From: Sycon ciliatum
Taxonomy: Eukaryota; Porifera; Calcarea; Leucosolenida; Sycettidae
Reading direction: 5' to 3'
NCBI RefSeq assembly: GCF_964019385.1
Contig: NC_088649.1
Coordinates: forward strand, 12,696,438-12,760,437
DNA: 64,000 nt
In this document: in pieces, positions 51,101 through 63,165 of the stretch
How the letters are laid out: the number at the start of each line of letters is the position of its first letter
Position numbering within the stretch: the first letter of the stretch is position 1
The notes under the pieces: generated by a model
What the model saw: only the letters and a program-made list of their open reading frames with translations
What the model was told of the DNA's origin: nothing
Database searches by the model: none
Position numbers and translations under genes: made by a program

Positions 51101-52259
51101 CGTGGCACATGACGTGAGATGGTCATATTCATTGCAACGAACAAAATGACGTGCATGATGCATGGGTGCAACAGAGCAGGTGCGTAGCACCGCCGTTGGC
51201 GGTGGTCCAGCGGGGGGGGGTCTCCCCCCTAATTTTTTTGAAATTAGGGTGCAAAATCCTGCATTCCGGGCACTTTTGGCATTGTTTTACTATGGTGGTC
51301 GTGGTCGGGCGAAAAAGTGGTCCGGCCAAACCCGGACCGGCCAGAGCGGCTGCTACGCCCCTGCAGAGAATTGAGGACATTTGGCCTCAGTCCATCGGGT
51401 GTCCGCAATTACCATGTTCGACTGTCGTACTAGGCTGCTGAGATCCAATAGCAATAAGCCACGTCACTGTTCCATCGCACTTCGCAACTCCCTCCGCACC
51501 CCTTCTCACTCCGTCCACACAATGTATGATCGTTGTCGATTCGGGCAAAGGAACCTAGGCTGCGAATAAAGGCGACAACTTCGAAGCACCTGGCATTGTC
51601 CTCCTATCGCGATAATGTGTGTAGCGAAGTCGCCACCATACACACAAGTGAAATCGCAACCAATAGGCAATAGTTTACGTCCTCGGAGATAGATAGCCAC
51701 TCACTCATCGAATACGTGAAACACGCAACTGTTAGACCATACTGTCATTACTGAATTGGCTGCAGTAGCTATTTCAAAAATTCATGCAGCGTACATAGCA
51801 GCGACGGCTCGGCAAAGGTAGGTTTAGAATAGGAGAGAAATCCAAGGAAGCTTACCTCCAAGCGTCGCATTCTTTTCCTCGCCCGCTCCTCTTCTGCTTG
51901 CTGCAGCTTTTGCTGCTGCATATAGTGCTGCAGCTGTTGCTGCTGAATGCGAGCTTGTTGCTCGCGTCTTCTCTGCTCCTCGCGCTGGATACGCTGCGTC
52001 TCATGCTGAGAAACAAACGCCTGTAACGACACGGCCATTTCAACACGGACACAAGGCGTACGTCCACATACTATTATACAGCTACAATATCAGAAAACGA
52101 CGAGGTGCCATATTTTACCTTCGCTGATTCACCAGTTGTGAAACTGCGAATTGGAAATCCATCAATTGTGTCCATTTCAAAGCTAGCAGGACTGGGCTTG
52201 CGGCGTGGCTTATTCTCCCTCAAACTCTCCTCTTCCATGGATTCCATAACCTCTGCCAT
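40401..52259 (-). CDS. Large nuclear-type protein with two duplicated C2HC zinc-finger exons; family not recognised
   Basis: Exons on the minus strand: 52259-52119, 52020-51856, 50332-50231, 49601-49562, 48673-48308, 46763-46392, 45263-44814, 44282-44203, 43855-43793, 42876-42787, 42140-40401. All phases match; 3,609 nt, 1,202 residues. In order: an acidic/basic N-terminus; a Gln/Arg/Glu helix (QQQQLQHYMQQQKLQQAEEE); SDYEPSVAKKKRR, a likely nuclear localisation signal; a His/Pro-rich stretch; C2HC finger 1 (about 322-342, CPHCFKSLKWEYNLPRHLQ) and finger 2 (about 446-466); a compact conserved-looking block, EIHWPILHVAIANRMKQH followed by CPFEEIHDTLPPYLPRPTF; then a 550-residue Ser/Ala/Thr-rich tail interrupted by an ordered island (LMSVDHKSLVLIDKKPMVGI). 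A chromatin or transcription role is plausible from composition but unproven. Exon 1 begins with a spliced 5' UTR (acceptor at 52262). Confidence 0.72.
42140..42430 (-). mobile_element. SINE copy (diverged), (TG)n/(TCTG)n tail on the minus strand
   Basis: On plus, 42325-42425 contains GGGATTGCACTATTCAGCAG, CTTGCAAGGCTGAAGAATTA and TTTAGCCTGGTCTACACG, the reverse of the SINE body. CA/CAGA repeats at 42150-42250 are the expected position of its 3' tail. It lies just upstream of the last exon of the zinc-finger gene. Confidence 0.55.
42570..42655 (+). repeat. tRNA-like segment, degenerate
   Basis: TAGCTTATTCGACAGAGC resembles a D arm, CTGTCCTGGAAAGATAG a 5-bp anticodon arm (loop CTGGAAA), and GCGTTCGAATCCCG a B box. 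Acceptor and T-stem pairing are poor. It lies in a zinc-finger-gene intron and is probably a tRNA-derived repeat. Confidence 0.4.
44814..46763 (-). CDS. Tandemly duplicated zinc-finger exons within the gene above
   Basis: Exons 46763-46392 and 45263-44814 both enter and leave in phase 1, both begin with an AATCG-containing codon pair after tag, and both place the finger 50 residues into the exon. The fingers differ at only a few sites over about 27 residues (CPHCFKSLKWEYNL shared; RRHMQSCPVKNG versus PRHLQCCPVKNA), while the flanks are unrelated low-complexity Gly/Asn/Ala sequence. Ligand spacing is C-x2-C-x12-H-x3-C. Confidence 0.8.
46764..48307. other. Intron of the zinc-finger gene
   Basis: Contains a C run at 47259-47272 and TG tracts at 48105-48170 (antisense to the gene, an exception to the strand pattern). 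No element boundary or gene could be assigned. Confidence 0.5.
48748..48940. mobile_element. Tigger/pogo-like MITE, 193 bp, TA-flanked
   Basis: CAGTCAGTCAGACCTCGCG at the left and GCGAGGTCTGACTG at the right are flanked by TA at 48746-48747 and 48941-48942. Internal TATCCGG motifs repeat. The terminal sequence resembles pogo-group mariner elements. Related TCCGGAT-rich fragments occur near 7785, 15045 and 25350. Confidence 0.6.
48959..49307. mobile_element. TA-flanked MITE whose 5' end is amplified into four 52-bp repeats
   Basis: The terminal sequences CAGTAAAACCTGTAACTAA and TTAGTTACAGGTGTTACTG are inverted. Four identical 52-bp units run 48959-49010, 49011-49062, 49063-49114 and 49115-49166. 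An unamplified sibling with the same ends is at 56381-56566. Confidence 0.7.
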
Positions 52260-52261
52260 GG

Positions 52262-53132
52262 CTGAAAACACCACGTATCAACAGCAAACTACTTCGACGC
52301 AGGGAAAGGTGGGCTTCACTTCTTCCTAGAGGATAAAAACAAAATGCAACCACCAATCCATTCCATCCGAGCATTCGTAAAATCTTCTTTTCTGGGAAGA
52401 TAATGATCGATTGGTGATTTGTCCATACTTGTACCTCGTGTACCAATGGTGTACGCTGCAGCGCTGATTCGTATCCTCGGCCTTGCCGTCTGCGCGTCGC
52501 AGCGGCTGTGAAGCCTGCGACTTTGAAGCCGCGCCATTTTGGTGGGAAATTCGCAGTACACGTGATAAAAACGGAGAAGAAACTAAGTTTAGGGGTCGCA
52601 AAATTCACTCTCGCAAGGTTTATCAAATCTAAATCGCATAAAGTCCCCAACATCAAGGTTTTGACAAGCAAACCCTTTCGGAGATTTGGCAAAATCTTGT
52701 GTGGATGCCCGATGTTTTGTCTGACTCTGAGTGACTCTGAGTGTCATGTGACATGATTCAGATGATGAGATCGAGACTTGTGACGTCAAACATGTAACAT
52801 TTTTTTGCTCTTCTGGTCTTTTCAGTCTGCTGGGAGTAGGTATTTTACTACTCCCCAGTTGTGCGCACAGCAGTTTTTCGCACGTCATGTCTGATGCACA
52901 ATCTTGTCCCGGCCCCTTGCAGTTTGATGCATCCGGCATCAGTGGCATCACGAGTACCAGAACAGTCACTCCCGGTGCCAGTGCTACTGGCAGTACTGCT
53001 AGTGGTTTGATTTTGAGAATAAAATAATTGCTTTTCCTGGTCTCACTGCTTGACACAAGTTAGTTTGTTACTAGTGCATTCATTTGCTGTGCAAGAAGCT
53101 TGGATTTGCGTGCTGCTTCTGCTAATACGATA
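52262..53132. promoter_or_regulatory. Divergent promoter region between the zinc-finger gene and PDHA
   Basis: The third head-to-head pair shares this interval. A GC-rich segment near 52520-52545 contains GCGCCATTTTGG followed by TGGGAAA, YY1-like and E2F-like motifs in the same combination as the CEP135 promoter. A 5' UTR exon of the zinc-finger gene must lie here because its coding exon opens at a splice acceptor. The 52740-53130 part shows nothing further. Confidence 0.4.
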
Positions 53133-56100
53133 ATGCTTGCTCGTCAGGTAAGGTCTAGTGCAAGAAGTAGTTACTTTAGTTACCTGACTTGATGATTAGT
53201 CACGACTGAACATACCCAAATGGATGGGCGTATTTGTGATGGTTATTCTGTAGCTTCGCGGAGTGGCGGCGCTTGGCCGACGATGCCTGTCTGACAAGGC
53301 GACTTTCAGCGTAGCAGTAAGCGAATCTGTGATGTACTCTGGGTTTCGAAAGCTGCACTGGAAGCATGATCAGCTGCTTTTGCTGTGGTGTTTCTGGTGA
53401 AGAAGTGCCATGCTCATTACCTTTCAAATATACTGAAAGCTATCGTACGATTTAACAATGAGAAAATTATTCAAAGTTGCTTACCGAAACTCATCGTGGA
53501 AAACACACCGCACCACTGCACATGCAGATGAAGTAAAAAAAAAAAGATTAGTCTAGTCTTAGAGACATCGTTTGCACAGCAGCCAGGATAGTGCAACGCA
53601 TGTTTCTGATTGACGATTCAGCAGTTTCTGCATCGGGCCTGAAAGTCCACAAGAATTGATTCTTTCTCTGTCAGCCATATGCCATTCATGATCACTTTAC
53701 GCAGGAAGACAGCGTAAAAGCTAACAAACGCGTACGCACTGTACACACATTCACCTATAGGCTATAACCAGGAAACGTCCGATGTCCTAACTAGGCCATC
53801 ATTTCCCAGACTGGTTTATCCAACGGAAAACGCCGTTGAAAAAAGTACTGGATTAGAGAGGGACACCTGTAGTATGTACAGATCTGACCCCAGTGTTTGT
53901 GATGGAGACAGGCTGGCATTGAGCAGTTGCATTTTCAACCAAGACCATACTGATAGGAATGAAAGCAAGAGTGTCAGAGCTGGCAGATCTCGACCGCCGC
54001 CCTTATTCGGCTCACACTTGCACATACAATGTAGTTACGTTGCGCATGCGACATTTGTTTCCTTCCCAAAGAGCTCGCCACGTTGATGGCGGCAGTATTG
54101 TACGCACATACACTCGCACACATCCGTGTGCACACACACACACGCGCGCGCGCACACACACACACACACACCCATACACACATACACACACGCATCATTT
54201 GTCTGGACTGCAATTCGGGTTAGCAGGTCAAGGCTGCGATCGCGAGCCGCATTCTTTTCTTTTCGAGCTGGGTATGTGAAAAAATCCCACGGATCCTGTA
54301 GAGCCTACGAATCCTGGGGTCGAAATGTACATCGTTCCGGGTGCTATGGTCTCGTGCCGTCTCCCTAAATGCTATGACTCCTGATGATGTATACCAACTA
54401 AGGCCATGCCGTTTTTTTTCTATGTTTCGCGTCACCTTATTTGATGAAATCAATGAGGGAGGGCGAAAAAAATGAAAAAGCCATCCAAAAAAAAAACAGT
54501 GTACGTGCATTGCATTTGTGTACAGTGAAGCGACGCGGCACTGTTCATGTACATTTTGACATGTACATGAATACATGAGTGTATCCCCTCTGCCATGCTT
54601 GTGGTCCAAATACAGGCGGCATGATGATTGTGTGACTTGCGGCCCAGCTTACACACACACACACACACACATGTACATGTACATGTGTGTGCATGTAGAC
54701 CTTCATGTGTGTGAGCTGAGTACAATCATGCGATAAATAGAACAATAATTGATGCCAACATAATAGTTACGTGTAACAATCATGTTCCGTTTTTTTCCTT
54801 TTGGGTTACCAGTTACATTTTCCGGTTTTCTGGGTTTGCATTAAATTTGTATTGCATTTTCAACAAAAAAAATTGTTTGTTTTTTTGTTTTTTTGAACTC
54901 CGGCTGTGAAATACATGCGCGCGGGGGACGCGAAACATAGATAAAAAAAACGGTGTGGCCTAATACATGTTGTCATGAATCCTTGGGTTTGTACGTGTGC
55001 ACTGGCCTCATACTGTAGGACTCCTCTTTCCGCAGGGTGTATGGTGATGTTGTTGGGTTCTTCTCTTTATCATTCAATGCCCTGTGTTGCTGTAGGAATG
55101 CACAACACACAAACTGGACAGCAAGCCGGCCACGTCGGTTGAGCTGACACGGGAAGATGCCCTGTTGTACTACACGCAGATGGCGACCGTCCGTCAGATT
55201 GAGACTGCTGCCGACAACATGTACTTGAACAAGGACATCCGGGGATTCTGCCATTTGTGCCTGGGCCAGGTTAGAAGGCATTCAGATAAGAAAATCTATT
55301 TGGATTATCATGGATGAATCTACCATTATTTTTTGCATAGCAGTTTTCACTATACAAAACCTCAATTGTGTAGTCATCTTTGATTTTTGGTTAGCACAAA
55401 AAAGATGTCTGTATACACATCCCGCTAGTTTCCACCCGGTACTGTACCCTACGTGTGGTACTTGCATCATACTTGTGCATGCAGATTGAGAGTATAGTCA
55501 TGTGCCACCTACTCTGCACTGCATGCATGGTACTTGACGGGGCAAACTAGGCATGGATAGCCTGTATGTACCGCAATTTCTGCTAGTCGCGGTGATTTTT
55601 GAGTAGCAGTAGATCAATTTTGCATAGCAAACTGCGATGCGATACTGGATAAATTCATCCCATATTATATATGGAGAGTGTTCTCAATCTGCGGACAGAG
55701 CTGTTTTTGTCCTTTGTGGACTCATCAGCGCAGCACAGAGGAAATGAGGTCGAAACTGATAGCAATGAAATATAAATTTTCCAAAGCCAGATTTAAACCA
55801 GGCCCGAACGTACCTTGGAGAGTTTTCCATGTGTTTCTTGCACTCGCCAGCTTGTGCAGGTTGTTGCTGGTTGTGCGAGGAGACAGCTCGCCTTGATAAG
55901 CTTGCTGCAGAATATGGGTGTTTATTCATGGTGAATTGTTGGCTCGTGTTCATTTTTTGTTGCTTTTGTATGCTGCATATGCGTGAATGTGCTTGTGAGG
56001 TCTGGAGATGGTAGCTATTATACATGTGAGTGCGTGGCCTTTCGAGGTCTGCGAATGGTAGCTTTATATATTGGCTATCGTTACAATCAACTATTGTGCA

Positions 56101-59100
56101 GTGGTGAAGGAAGTGCCCTGATTCGGTGCTGTGGACGCTGCTGCTTATCCTTATGGTAATGTACAGGAAGCATGTGCAGTGGGAATGGAGGGTGCCATCA
56201 CCCAGGAGGACGCAGTCATCACTGCGTATCGCGCCCACGGCTGGACATACACGCGCGGCATTTCAGCACTTGGAGTCCTTGCTGAGCTTACAGGTACCTA
56301 TGATGCATAGTTTTCTGTTTTTAAGGCAAACAGACGATTTGTATCTGACCAGGCAGACACACCGACTGCGTTCGAATATACAGTAAAACCTGTAACTAAC
56401 GACCACCCCATGGCACCGGAGAAAGCGGTCTTTTGTGGCAGGTGGTCCTTAGTTAGGGGTTTGCACCTCACAACCATGAATGTGAGACCGTCCGTGCCTG
56501 GCTAAGTGGTCCGTAGTACCAGGCTGGTCTCAAGTCACGATTGTCTTTAGTTACAGGTTTTACTCTATGTTTTTCGATTTTGACAGCATGTTACAAGGCG
56601 AAGACGCGTAGTGCTCCTGACTACAACCATAACCCCTGTAACATGCTGTCAAAATCGAAAAACATGTTAAACTACCAAGCAAGGCTTCTGTGTATATACC
56701 AATTTTTACTGTAGTACAAATAGTTGTGCATGTGTGAGTTTTGGTGGTGACAACGGATTTGTTTTCCCCACCGAAACCAGGCGATCAAATACCGCACCAC
56801 GTCCTCGTGCAGGATGATGTTATTGTGACGTGTGTCGGGTTCTAGCCACCCTCCGAGTCCCCAAGTTGTACTGTCTTAGTGCAGTCCGGTAGTTATCAGT
56901 GTAGTTCTGCTGGTGTTATCAGCAGAGCTAGCGTGTGTGCCTGTCATTCATTGCTGACTTTGTACGGGTCAGTCCAGTAGTAAATTCTAAAAATATGTAG
57001 TATAATTAATTTGTCTGCAAGTGTGCTGAGATACCGGGCAAGTATACATTGTGTTGCACTATTTCTCATATTGTCTGGTGGGTGTTTCGCGTGTATGTAG
57101 TGTTTTCCTTCTTGTATGTTGACGAGCACTTACTGCAGCATGTAGTAAAGCAACAGGGGCATCACAGGGCAGTGAGGAGTGGTACGTCCGGGTGTCGGAA
57201 TCCAGGGGTGTTCCCCAGGGGAAAAAAATCGGACTTTTCGGCTGCATGGTCGTAATGGTCGTACCATGTATGACGCCCTGGCTTTCCGCTTTCTAGCTTG
57301 CCCCCCCCGCATGCTGGTGTCTGCTTGCTAGCATTGCACTCTTTCTAGGTGTTGTAGTGAGTTCTTCCCTTGGATGTTGATGTGTGTTGTTCACCGTGTG
57401 TAGGACGCGAGGATGGCTGTGCCAACGGCAAGGGTGGCTCCATGCACATGTACAACCATAACTTCTTCGGCGGAAATGGCATCGTCGGTGCTCAAGTGAG
57501 TAGAGAGCACTGTCGTTCTTGTTGCTCGTAAGATGCTCTAAATGTACATGTAATAAAGAACAACATCCCGTCTGCTCTTGGGCATGCCTGTTGAACTCGG
57601 CATAGTCTAAAGATACTTTGTAGAGCACATATGGAGGGAATTTGGGCACAGGATTTTAAAACCAGTTGATCTTAGACAGTCAGAACATGGAAAAATTTGG
57701 CTGGGAACGTTAACTGACGCTGTTGAATTTCAGTGTTGTGCTGGCTTGTTGCGTGAACAAGAGGGTTCTCTGAAAAAGAAAACAATTACTGGGCTTCCTC
57801 ATTGCTGGCACTTATCCTGAGGTAGTGTTGAACATGATAAAAATCCGCAATAAGTTGTTGTACAAGTCTAAATCGAGAAGTGTGCACGGTCTGGCGATTT
57901 CTTGCACACAAATCAACGTTGACAGGCAAGTGGGATGATTGGAATAGAGCCGGCAGTCCATCCATTTACAGTCCATTCATCTAAAACTGGCATCTTAACT
58001 TTTTGTAGTCTCGCACGTATTGTGGTAGAAAAAATCTACCACAATACGTGACTACAGTGAAAATAACTGCACATTCTGCATTTTGTCACCCGTGCAATTC
58101 TTCTTTGCCACATCCGTAGCTGGAACGGTCCAAGGATAGCATATTCCTCAGTCATGAACAATGAACGCAATGCCCCTCGCACTATTTCTCACAGCCCCGG
58201 TGGACATATGTGATGTGTCACCTCCTGTTTTTTCATACCTCTCTGGCGTGCTCTAACCATGGTGGGATAATGCAGTAAAGTTGACCTTGCCTCTTCATTG
58301 TTGTGGTTGCTATCTGTAGGTGCCACTGGGTGCTGGTATTGCTCTCAAGATCAAATACATGAAGGAGAGGAAAGTCTGCCTTGCCCTGTATGGCGATGGT
58401 GCCTCCAACCAAGGACAGGTACTGTACTCTCTAGGTTCTGTGTGTGTGCGTGTGTGTGTGTGGGGGGGGGGGGGGGGGGGGGGGTAAATGTTGAGTGTGT
58501 GTGGGCACTTGCTCGTGGCTACATAGTAGTTGGCTGGGTGTGTTTTTCTGTATGGTCTGTACCGGCTCCGTGAAATGCGTCATCAGCCTTTGGTACAAAG
58601 CCGTGGTTTCTGTGCAGCTATGACCAATGTCTGCAAGGCTGCGCAAGCTGTGATTCCTATGATTTGTGTGCTAAACCCTCGTGTCTGCATTGCCGTATGT
58701 CACAACCTCTGCACAGGTGTTTGAGGCATTCAACATGGCTCATCTGTGGAAGCTGCCAGTGATCTTTGTGTGCGAGAACAACCATTATGGCATGGGCACG
58801 TCGGCAAAAAGGTCCTCAGCTAGCACTGACTACTACAGCCGTGGTGACTACATGCCCGGTCTCAGAGTAAGTCTTTTAGGCTTCTTTCGTTTTACCTACC
58901 TGGTAGAGTAGAGTAGAGTAGCCATTCTACCGATAGAGGTAGAAGGTAGAGGTAAGTGCACGACCGCTGTCCTACCGGATTTAGTAGTTTTTCACGATAA
59001 TATGTCCATGAAAAAAAGAGTATAATAGCAATAAAAAGAACAAATTCTGCAGTCATCGCCACACTACAACGAAGTCATGAAAGTTTACCAGAATTAATTT

Positions 59101-60124
59101 TCTTGTCACATTCATCAGTGGAAAGTCGTGACTGAAGAGTAACCATGCTGAACAATGATTAAATATACATTCAATGATGTGTTACGAGAACAAAATACAG
59201 TGCCAAAATAGAAAGAGGGAAGGTGAGACAATAGCAGTGAAGTGAGAGCTAAGTGCAACGGTGGGTGAAAAACTAATAATTATAACGCTAAAACTATGTA
59301 GTGAGACAAACAATCATGTTGTGCACCTACGAAAACAATTTTAACGCAACTACATGTTTCTTCTGCTTACAAAGATCAGGCTTATGCAAACGAATACAAA
59401 CAGCCTCAAGTACTTTCAACTGACTAGCATACCGTGCACGACAAAGAACAGAAAAACTAAAATCATCATACACCTGCAGACACTTAGGGTGAGACAACAA
59501 GTGAAGAAAAACGGCAGACTTCTTACGATCACAATCACCATCTGATTCCTCGTCTCACTACATAGTCTCACTACGTCTCACTACATAGTTTTAGCGTTAT
59601 AATTACTAGTTTTTCACCCACCGTTGCACTTAGCTCTCACTTCACTGCTATTGTCTCACCTTCCCTCTTTCTATTTTGGCACTGTATTTTGTTCTCGTAA
59701 CACATCATTGAATGTATATTTAATCATTGTTCAGCATGGTTACTCTTCAGTCACGACTTTCCACTGATGAATGTGACAAGAAAATTAATTCTGGTAAACT
59801 TTCATGACTTCGTTGTAGTGTGGCGATGACTGCAGAATTTGTTCTTTTTATTGCTATTATAAAATTGTTGTCTCCACGTCGATTATTTGCAAAAAAAGAG
59901 TAGTACTTGTATCCGTCTTTAGTATGGAGTCGTGTAGAACTCCTTGATTTTTCAATCCTGTACCTCTACCGACTTCCTATCAGCTTGAACCTGGTAGAGC
60001 CGGTAGAGAAAGGTAGAATCTTCTCTTTTGAGTAGAAAAAAAAGGAACGCATCTACTGAAAGAAGTAGAACTGGTGCAGGGCGCCAACTTGACTCACACG
60101 ATCGGATTCATTGAGCAGCCCTGT

Positions 60125-60161
<37 letters not shown>

Positions 60162-61168
60162 ATGGTGTGTACATGGTGTGTACATGGTGTGTACATGGTG
60201 TGTACATGGTGTGTATGGTGTGTATGGTGTGTGGCGGGTGGGGGTGATGGGTATAGTGACCCATACACTTTCAGGTTGAAGCCGCCATTCCCTACACTCT
60301 TCCAATGGAGGTGTCTTGTATAATCCTGAATTTAACCCTTTACTGTCCGATTAAAATGTATACAAGCTCACGCAACCACAAAATCTGAAACTAGAATTAG
60401 ACGTAACTTTGGTTTGAATTTGACAATTTCCACGATCTTGGGCATCCTGGAAAGGTCTTGACGAGACAAACGCAATGAGCCCACACTCGGCGCCACAGCA
60501 TGCACTGGTCCAACGCTGCAAGCCAGGGAACGCGTAAAAGCGCTGAGCTCTTGCTCGAGATCGATCTCAATCCACCATGTCACCCCTGTTGCTCGTATCG
60601 AGCTCAAATGTTTTCGTAGAGACTCCCGGGAGCCTACTTTTGAATTTGAATCGGTGTAGCCTTGCCAACAGGTGACGTAAACAGGGAAAATCCCAGCCGT
60701 CGACATGCGTGTCGCGCTCTGAACGCACATTTCCCGGGACCAGAATTACGAGTGCGATAACTCAGCAGCCGCTCTTCGTATCGCTTCGGGAATTGTTTGA
60801 GGCGACAGCTGTGACCTTTCTCTTCGACCTACATATTTCGATCTCTCCAAAAGACCTAGATTTGAGCAAGTTACGATAATTTCAAAATGCCTACCCCATC
60901 GATCCCATTGGTTCGATGCTTGTATGTACGGACAGTAAAGGGTTAATAGTCACATTAGGCTACTTCCTACAGCTTCTTGTACATGTTGTTATGCCTTGGT
61001 CAAGTTTTGAGCTGACAGTGACGTTTATATCTTGTCTGCTTAGGTTGATGGCCAGGACGTCCTTGCTGTCAGGGAAGCGACGCGGTTCTCCAAGGAGTAT
61101 GCAATGGACCAGGTGGGCTTCTAGCAATTGTGTTCCTGTTTGCGTGTGTCTGTGTGTGTTTAAGTGTG

Positions 61169-61222
<54 letters not shown>

Positions 61223-62703
61223 TGTGTCTGTGTGTGTGTGTCGATGGGGGGAAAGAACACTGTACAGTCTACCTGACATACGAAACACAAACAGTCTGTT
61301 CAAACTACATGCTCGTAAAGAAATTAAAGTCATTATCAATCAATCACTCACAGGCGAAGCCCAGTTCACGTTCACTTTGTATGGAAATGGATGCATGGAG
61401 GTGAAAGAAGCAGTAGAATGGCGCTCCACTTGATGTCTGACACTCTTGTTGAGTCAGAGCAGTTGCCAGGAAGCCCTTCCATGGCCTGGGCAAAAAAGAA
61501 CAAGCTTCAGAATCGCTCCAAGCGCGGGTGGAGACGAACCTATCACATTTCGTATACTTTTCAATGCGTTTTGACATGCGACCTCTTCACCACATCTCGG
61601 GGTGGTGGCGGGAACGGCGTCCTTGAAAAAGCTCTATAGGAGATCTACAGTGGTTTCGTTATAGCAGATTTGTTCTATAACCAGCATAGAACGTTTGTAT
61701 ACGTAAAACCGCTTGAAATTCCGTCAGCATGCGGCAGAATGACCGTGAGAATATTTCACTTGTTCTGGCCAAATTTAAAAAGCTTTAAGTTGTTATAACT
61801 TCTATTCTAGACACTTTCTTTTGTCACAATGTGACTAGCAGGCAGGCTCTTGCATATGCAGGGTGCCCACTGCCCTGGCTACAAAGGGGTACCCACTACC
61901 CACCCAGCTGCCCGGGCTGACTCCCACGTACACAGGGTCCCCAGCTGCCTGGACAGGCTCCTGCATGCGCCAAGTAGCCAGCTGCCTGACACAGCGCTTC
62001 TGCTCCTGTTCTCTCTTTTTCTCCAACATGACGTGCATGTGGTCTTGTTTCTGTGTCTGCTTTTGTGCTGCTGCTGTTGATGCTGCTGGTGATGCTGGTG
62101 ATGTTGCTGCTGATGTTGCTGCTGATGCTGCTGCTGCCACTGATAGGGACCCATTCTGATTGAGCTGGACACATATCGTTACAAGGGACACAGCATGAGC
62201 GACCCTGGAACAAGGTGAGTACTGATTGATAGTGCCTATCTGCTGCCACTGCTGCTACTACTGGACTGCAGAGTGCAGCATTGTCCTTGTACAGTACATG
62301 TACACGGAAATATCTACTGTCACGTACTGTGTTACGGAGCCCAGAAAAACTGGTTTCACAGAGTATGATCTGTTTTGAAGACATTGGTGGAAGATTGAAC
62401 ATGGGAGGTGTGAATTGCAGTGGAAGTTGAGATTGCATTGCGTAATGATCTAGACTGTTGTTGTCACTGCAGATTATTGTTCTGGTGGGCATTGGTTTGG
62501 TTTGAGAAGATATGACTGAGACTTGGGCCCTGCTTTGTGAACGGTGTTCTTCTTCTATTGCCCTCCTGCTGCTGCTGCTGTTGTGCTGTTGTAGCTATCG
62601 CACTCGCGATGAGGTACAGGAGATGAGAAAGAACCGTGATCCCATCATGCTTTTGAAGGACAAGATGATTGACTCCGAGCTGTGCACTGAGGACGAAGTC
62701 AAG
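53133..62703 (+). CDS. PDHA1: Pyruvate dehydrogenase E1 component, alpha subunit (3' end beyond the window)
   Basis: Secure exons: 55096-55269, 56167-56293, 57404-57495, 58320-58418, 58717-58866, 61044-61112, 62147-62214, 62595-62703, all phase-compatible. They give [77 protein letters not shown], the thiamine-diphosphate motif GDGASNQGQ ... CENN, the phosphorylation-loop serines in [14 protein letters not shown] and [12 protein letters not shown], and PIMLLKDKM. Tentative 5' exons 53133-53147 (MLARQ) and 54227-54271 ([15 protein letters not shown]) form a basic amphipathic mitochondrial presequence in phase 0. About 316 residues are covered; roughly 60 C-terminal residues are missing to the right. 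The protein decarboxylates pyruvate in the mitochondrial PDH complex with the E1 beta subunit. The 61112/62147 join lacks the usual Gly-Lys before GPILIEL. Confidence 0.93.
56381..56566. mobile_element. Single-unit copy of the 48959 MITE family
   Basis: The left end CAGTAAAACCTGTAACTAAC and right end TTTAGTTACAGGTTTTACTC are inverted repeats; internal GTGGTCCTTAG and CGGAGAAAGCGGTC match the 49180-49300 part of the other copy. It lies in a PDHA intron, just ahead of a 96-bp palindrome at about 56568-56663. Confidence 0.65.
58440..58484. repeat. (TG)n plus G24 run near a PDHA donor
   Basis: A TG tract then about 24 consecutive G, starting 21 nt after the donor of the GDGASNQGQ exon. It is the longest G run in the window after 14393-14419. 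Confidence 0.9.
59021..59861. mobile_element. Foldback element with about 288-bp arms in a PDHA intron
   Basis: 59021-59308 and 59575-59861 are near-identical in inverted orientation (the left begins TATAATAGCAATAAAAAGAA, the right ends TTCTTTTTATTGCTATTATA). The spacer is about 266 bp. Flanks on both sides carry repeated GGTAGAG motifs (58905-58960 and 59960-60030), suggesting a larger composite element. Confidence 0.75.
60128..60238. repeat. (TG)n followed by an 11-bp minisatellite
   Basis: A TG run, then about five copies of GTACATGGTGT and two of GTATGGTGT, which look like mutated TG units. PDHA intron. Confidence 0.9.
60336..60942. mobile_element. piggyBac-type MITE with TTAA target duplication
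   Basis: TTAA at 60332-60335 is followed by CCCTTTACTGTCCG, and CGGACAGTAAAGGG precedes TTAA at 60943-60946. The CCCTTT start and TTAA target are hallmarks of the piggyBac superfamily. At 607 bp it has no transposase frame. It lies in a PDHA intron. Confidence 0.8.
61158..61222. repeat. (TG)n microsatellite, PDHA intron
   Basis: TG run with CG interruptions, beginning about 46 nt after the donor at 61112. 61225-62146 otherwise holds an A/T-rich stretch and a GCT/GTT-rich polypyrimidine run ahead of the 62147 acceptor. Confidence 0.9.
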
Positions 62704-63165
62704 GTAATGGCGTTGTTATGGTATACTGCTGTGGTCCGAGCCAGCTTCCATCCAGGTGGAATGAATGGGTTGTAGAATTGGTGTCAGGTGGAGTAGTGTA
62801 CATGCCACAAGGATTTTTCGTGAACAGGCTAATGTTGTTAGTTGTTCCAGGTTGGACACTATCAATCATTTTTCTGTGTGTGTTTGGGGAAGGGGAATTG
62901 GGGGCTTCTGCGAGGGCCCCAGTGATTGCTATGCGGATGGGTAAACACCACTATGAAATGGATGGCGCGTCCACAGACCGACGATTCTAGCTAGAAAGCC
63001 AGAGACTAGTCAAGAAGTAATCTGTCATCGCCGTCTGCACCTTATCCTCGTCCACTTACTGCAGTGTGGTAAGCCTGTAGATAGGATCATTTCCAAGTCC
63101 ACCTACGAGTAGAGTAGTGGTAGTAGTTGTAGTATTTATTATTTTACTAGGGGAGTCCCAACAGG

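Noticed and set aside
61835-62191. Minus-strand Gln/Ala-rich ORF in a PDHA intron
   Set aside because: A shadow of the GCT/GTT-rich polypyrimidine region before the 62147 acceptor.
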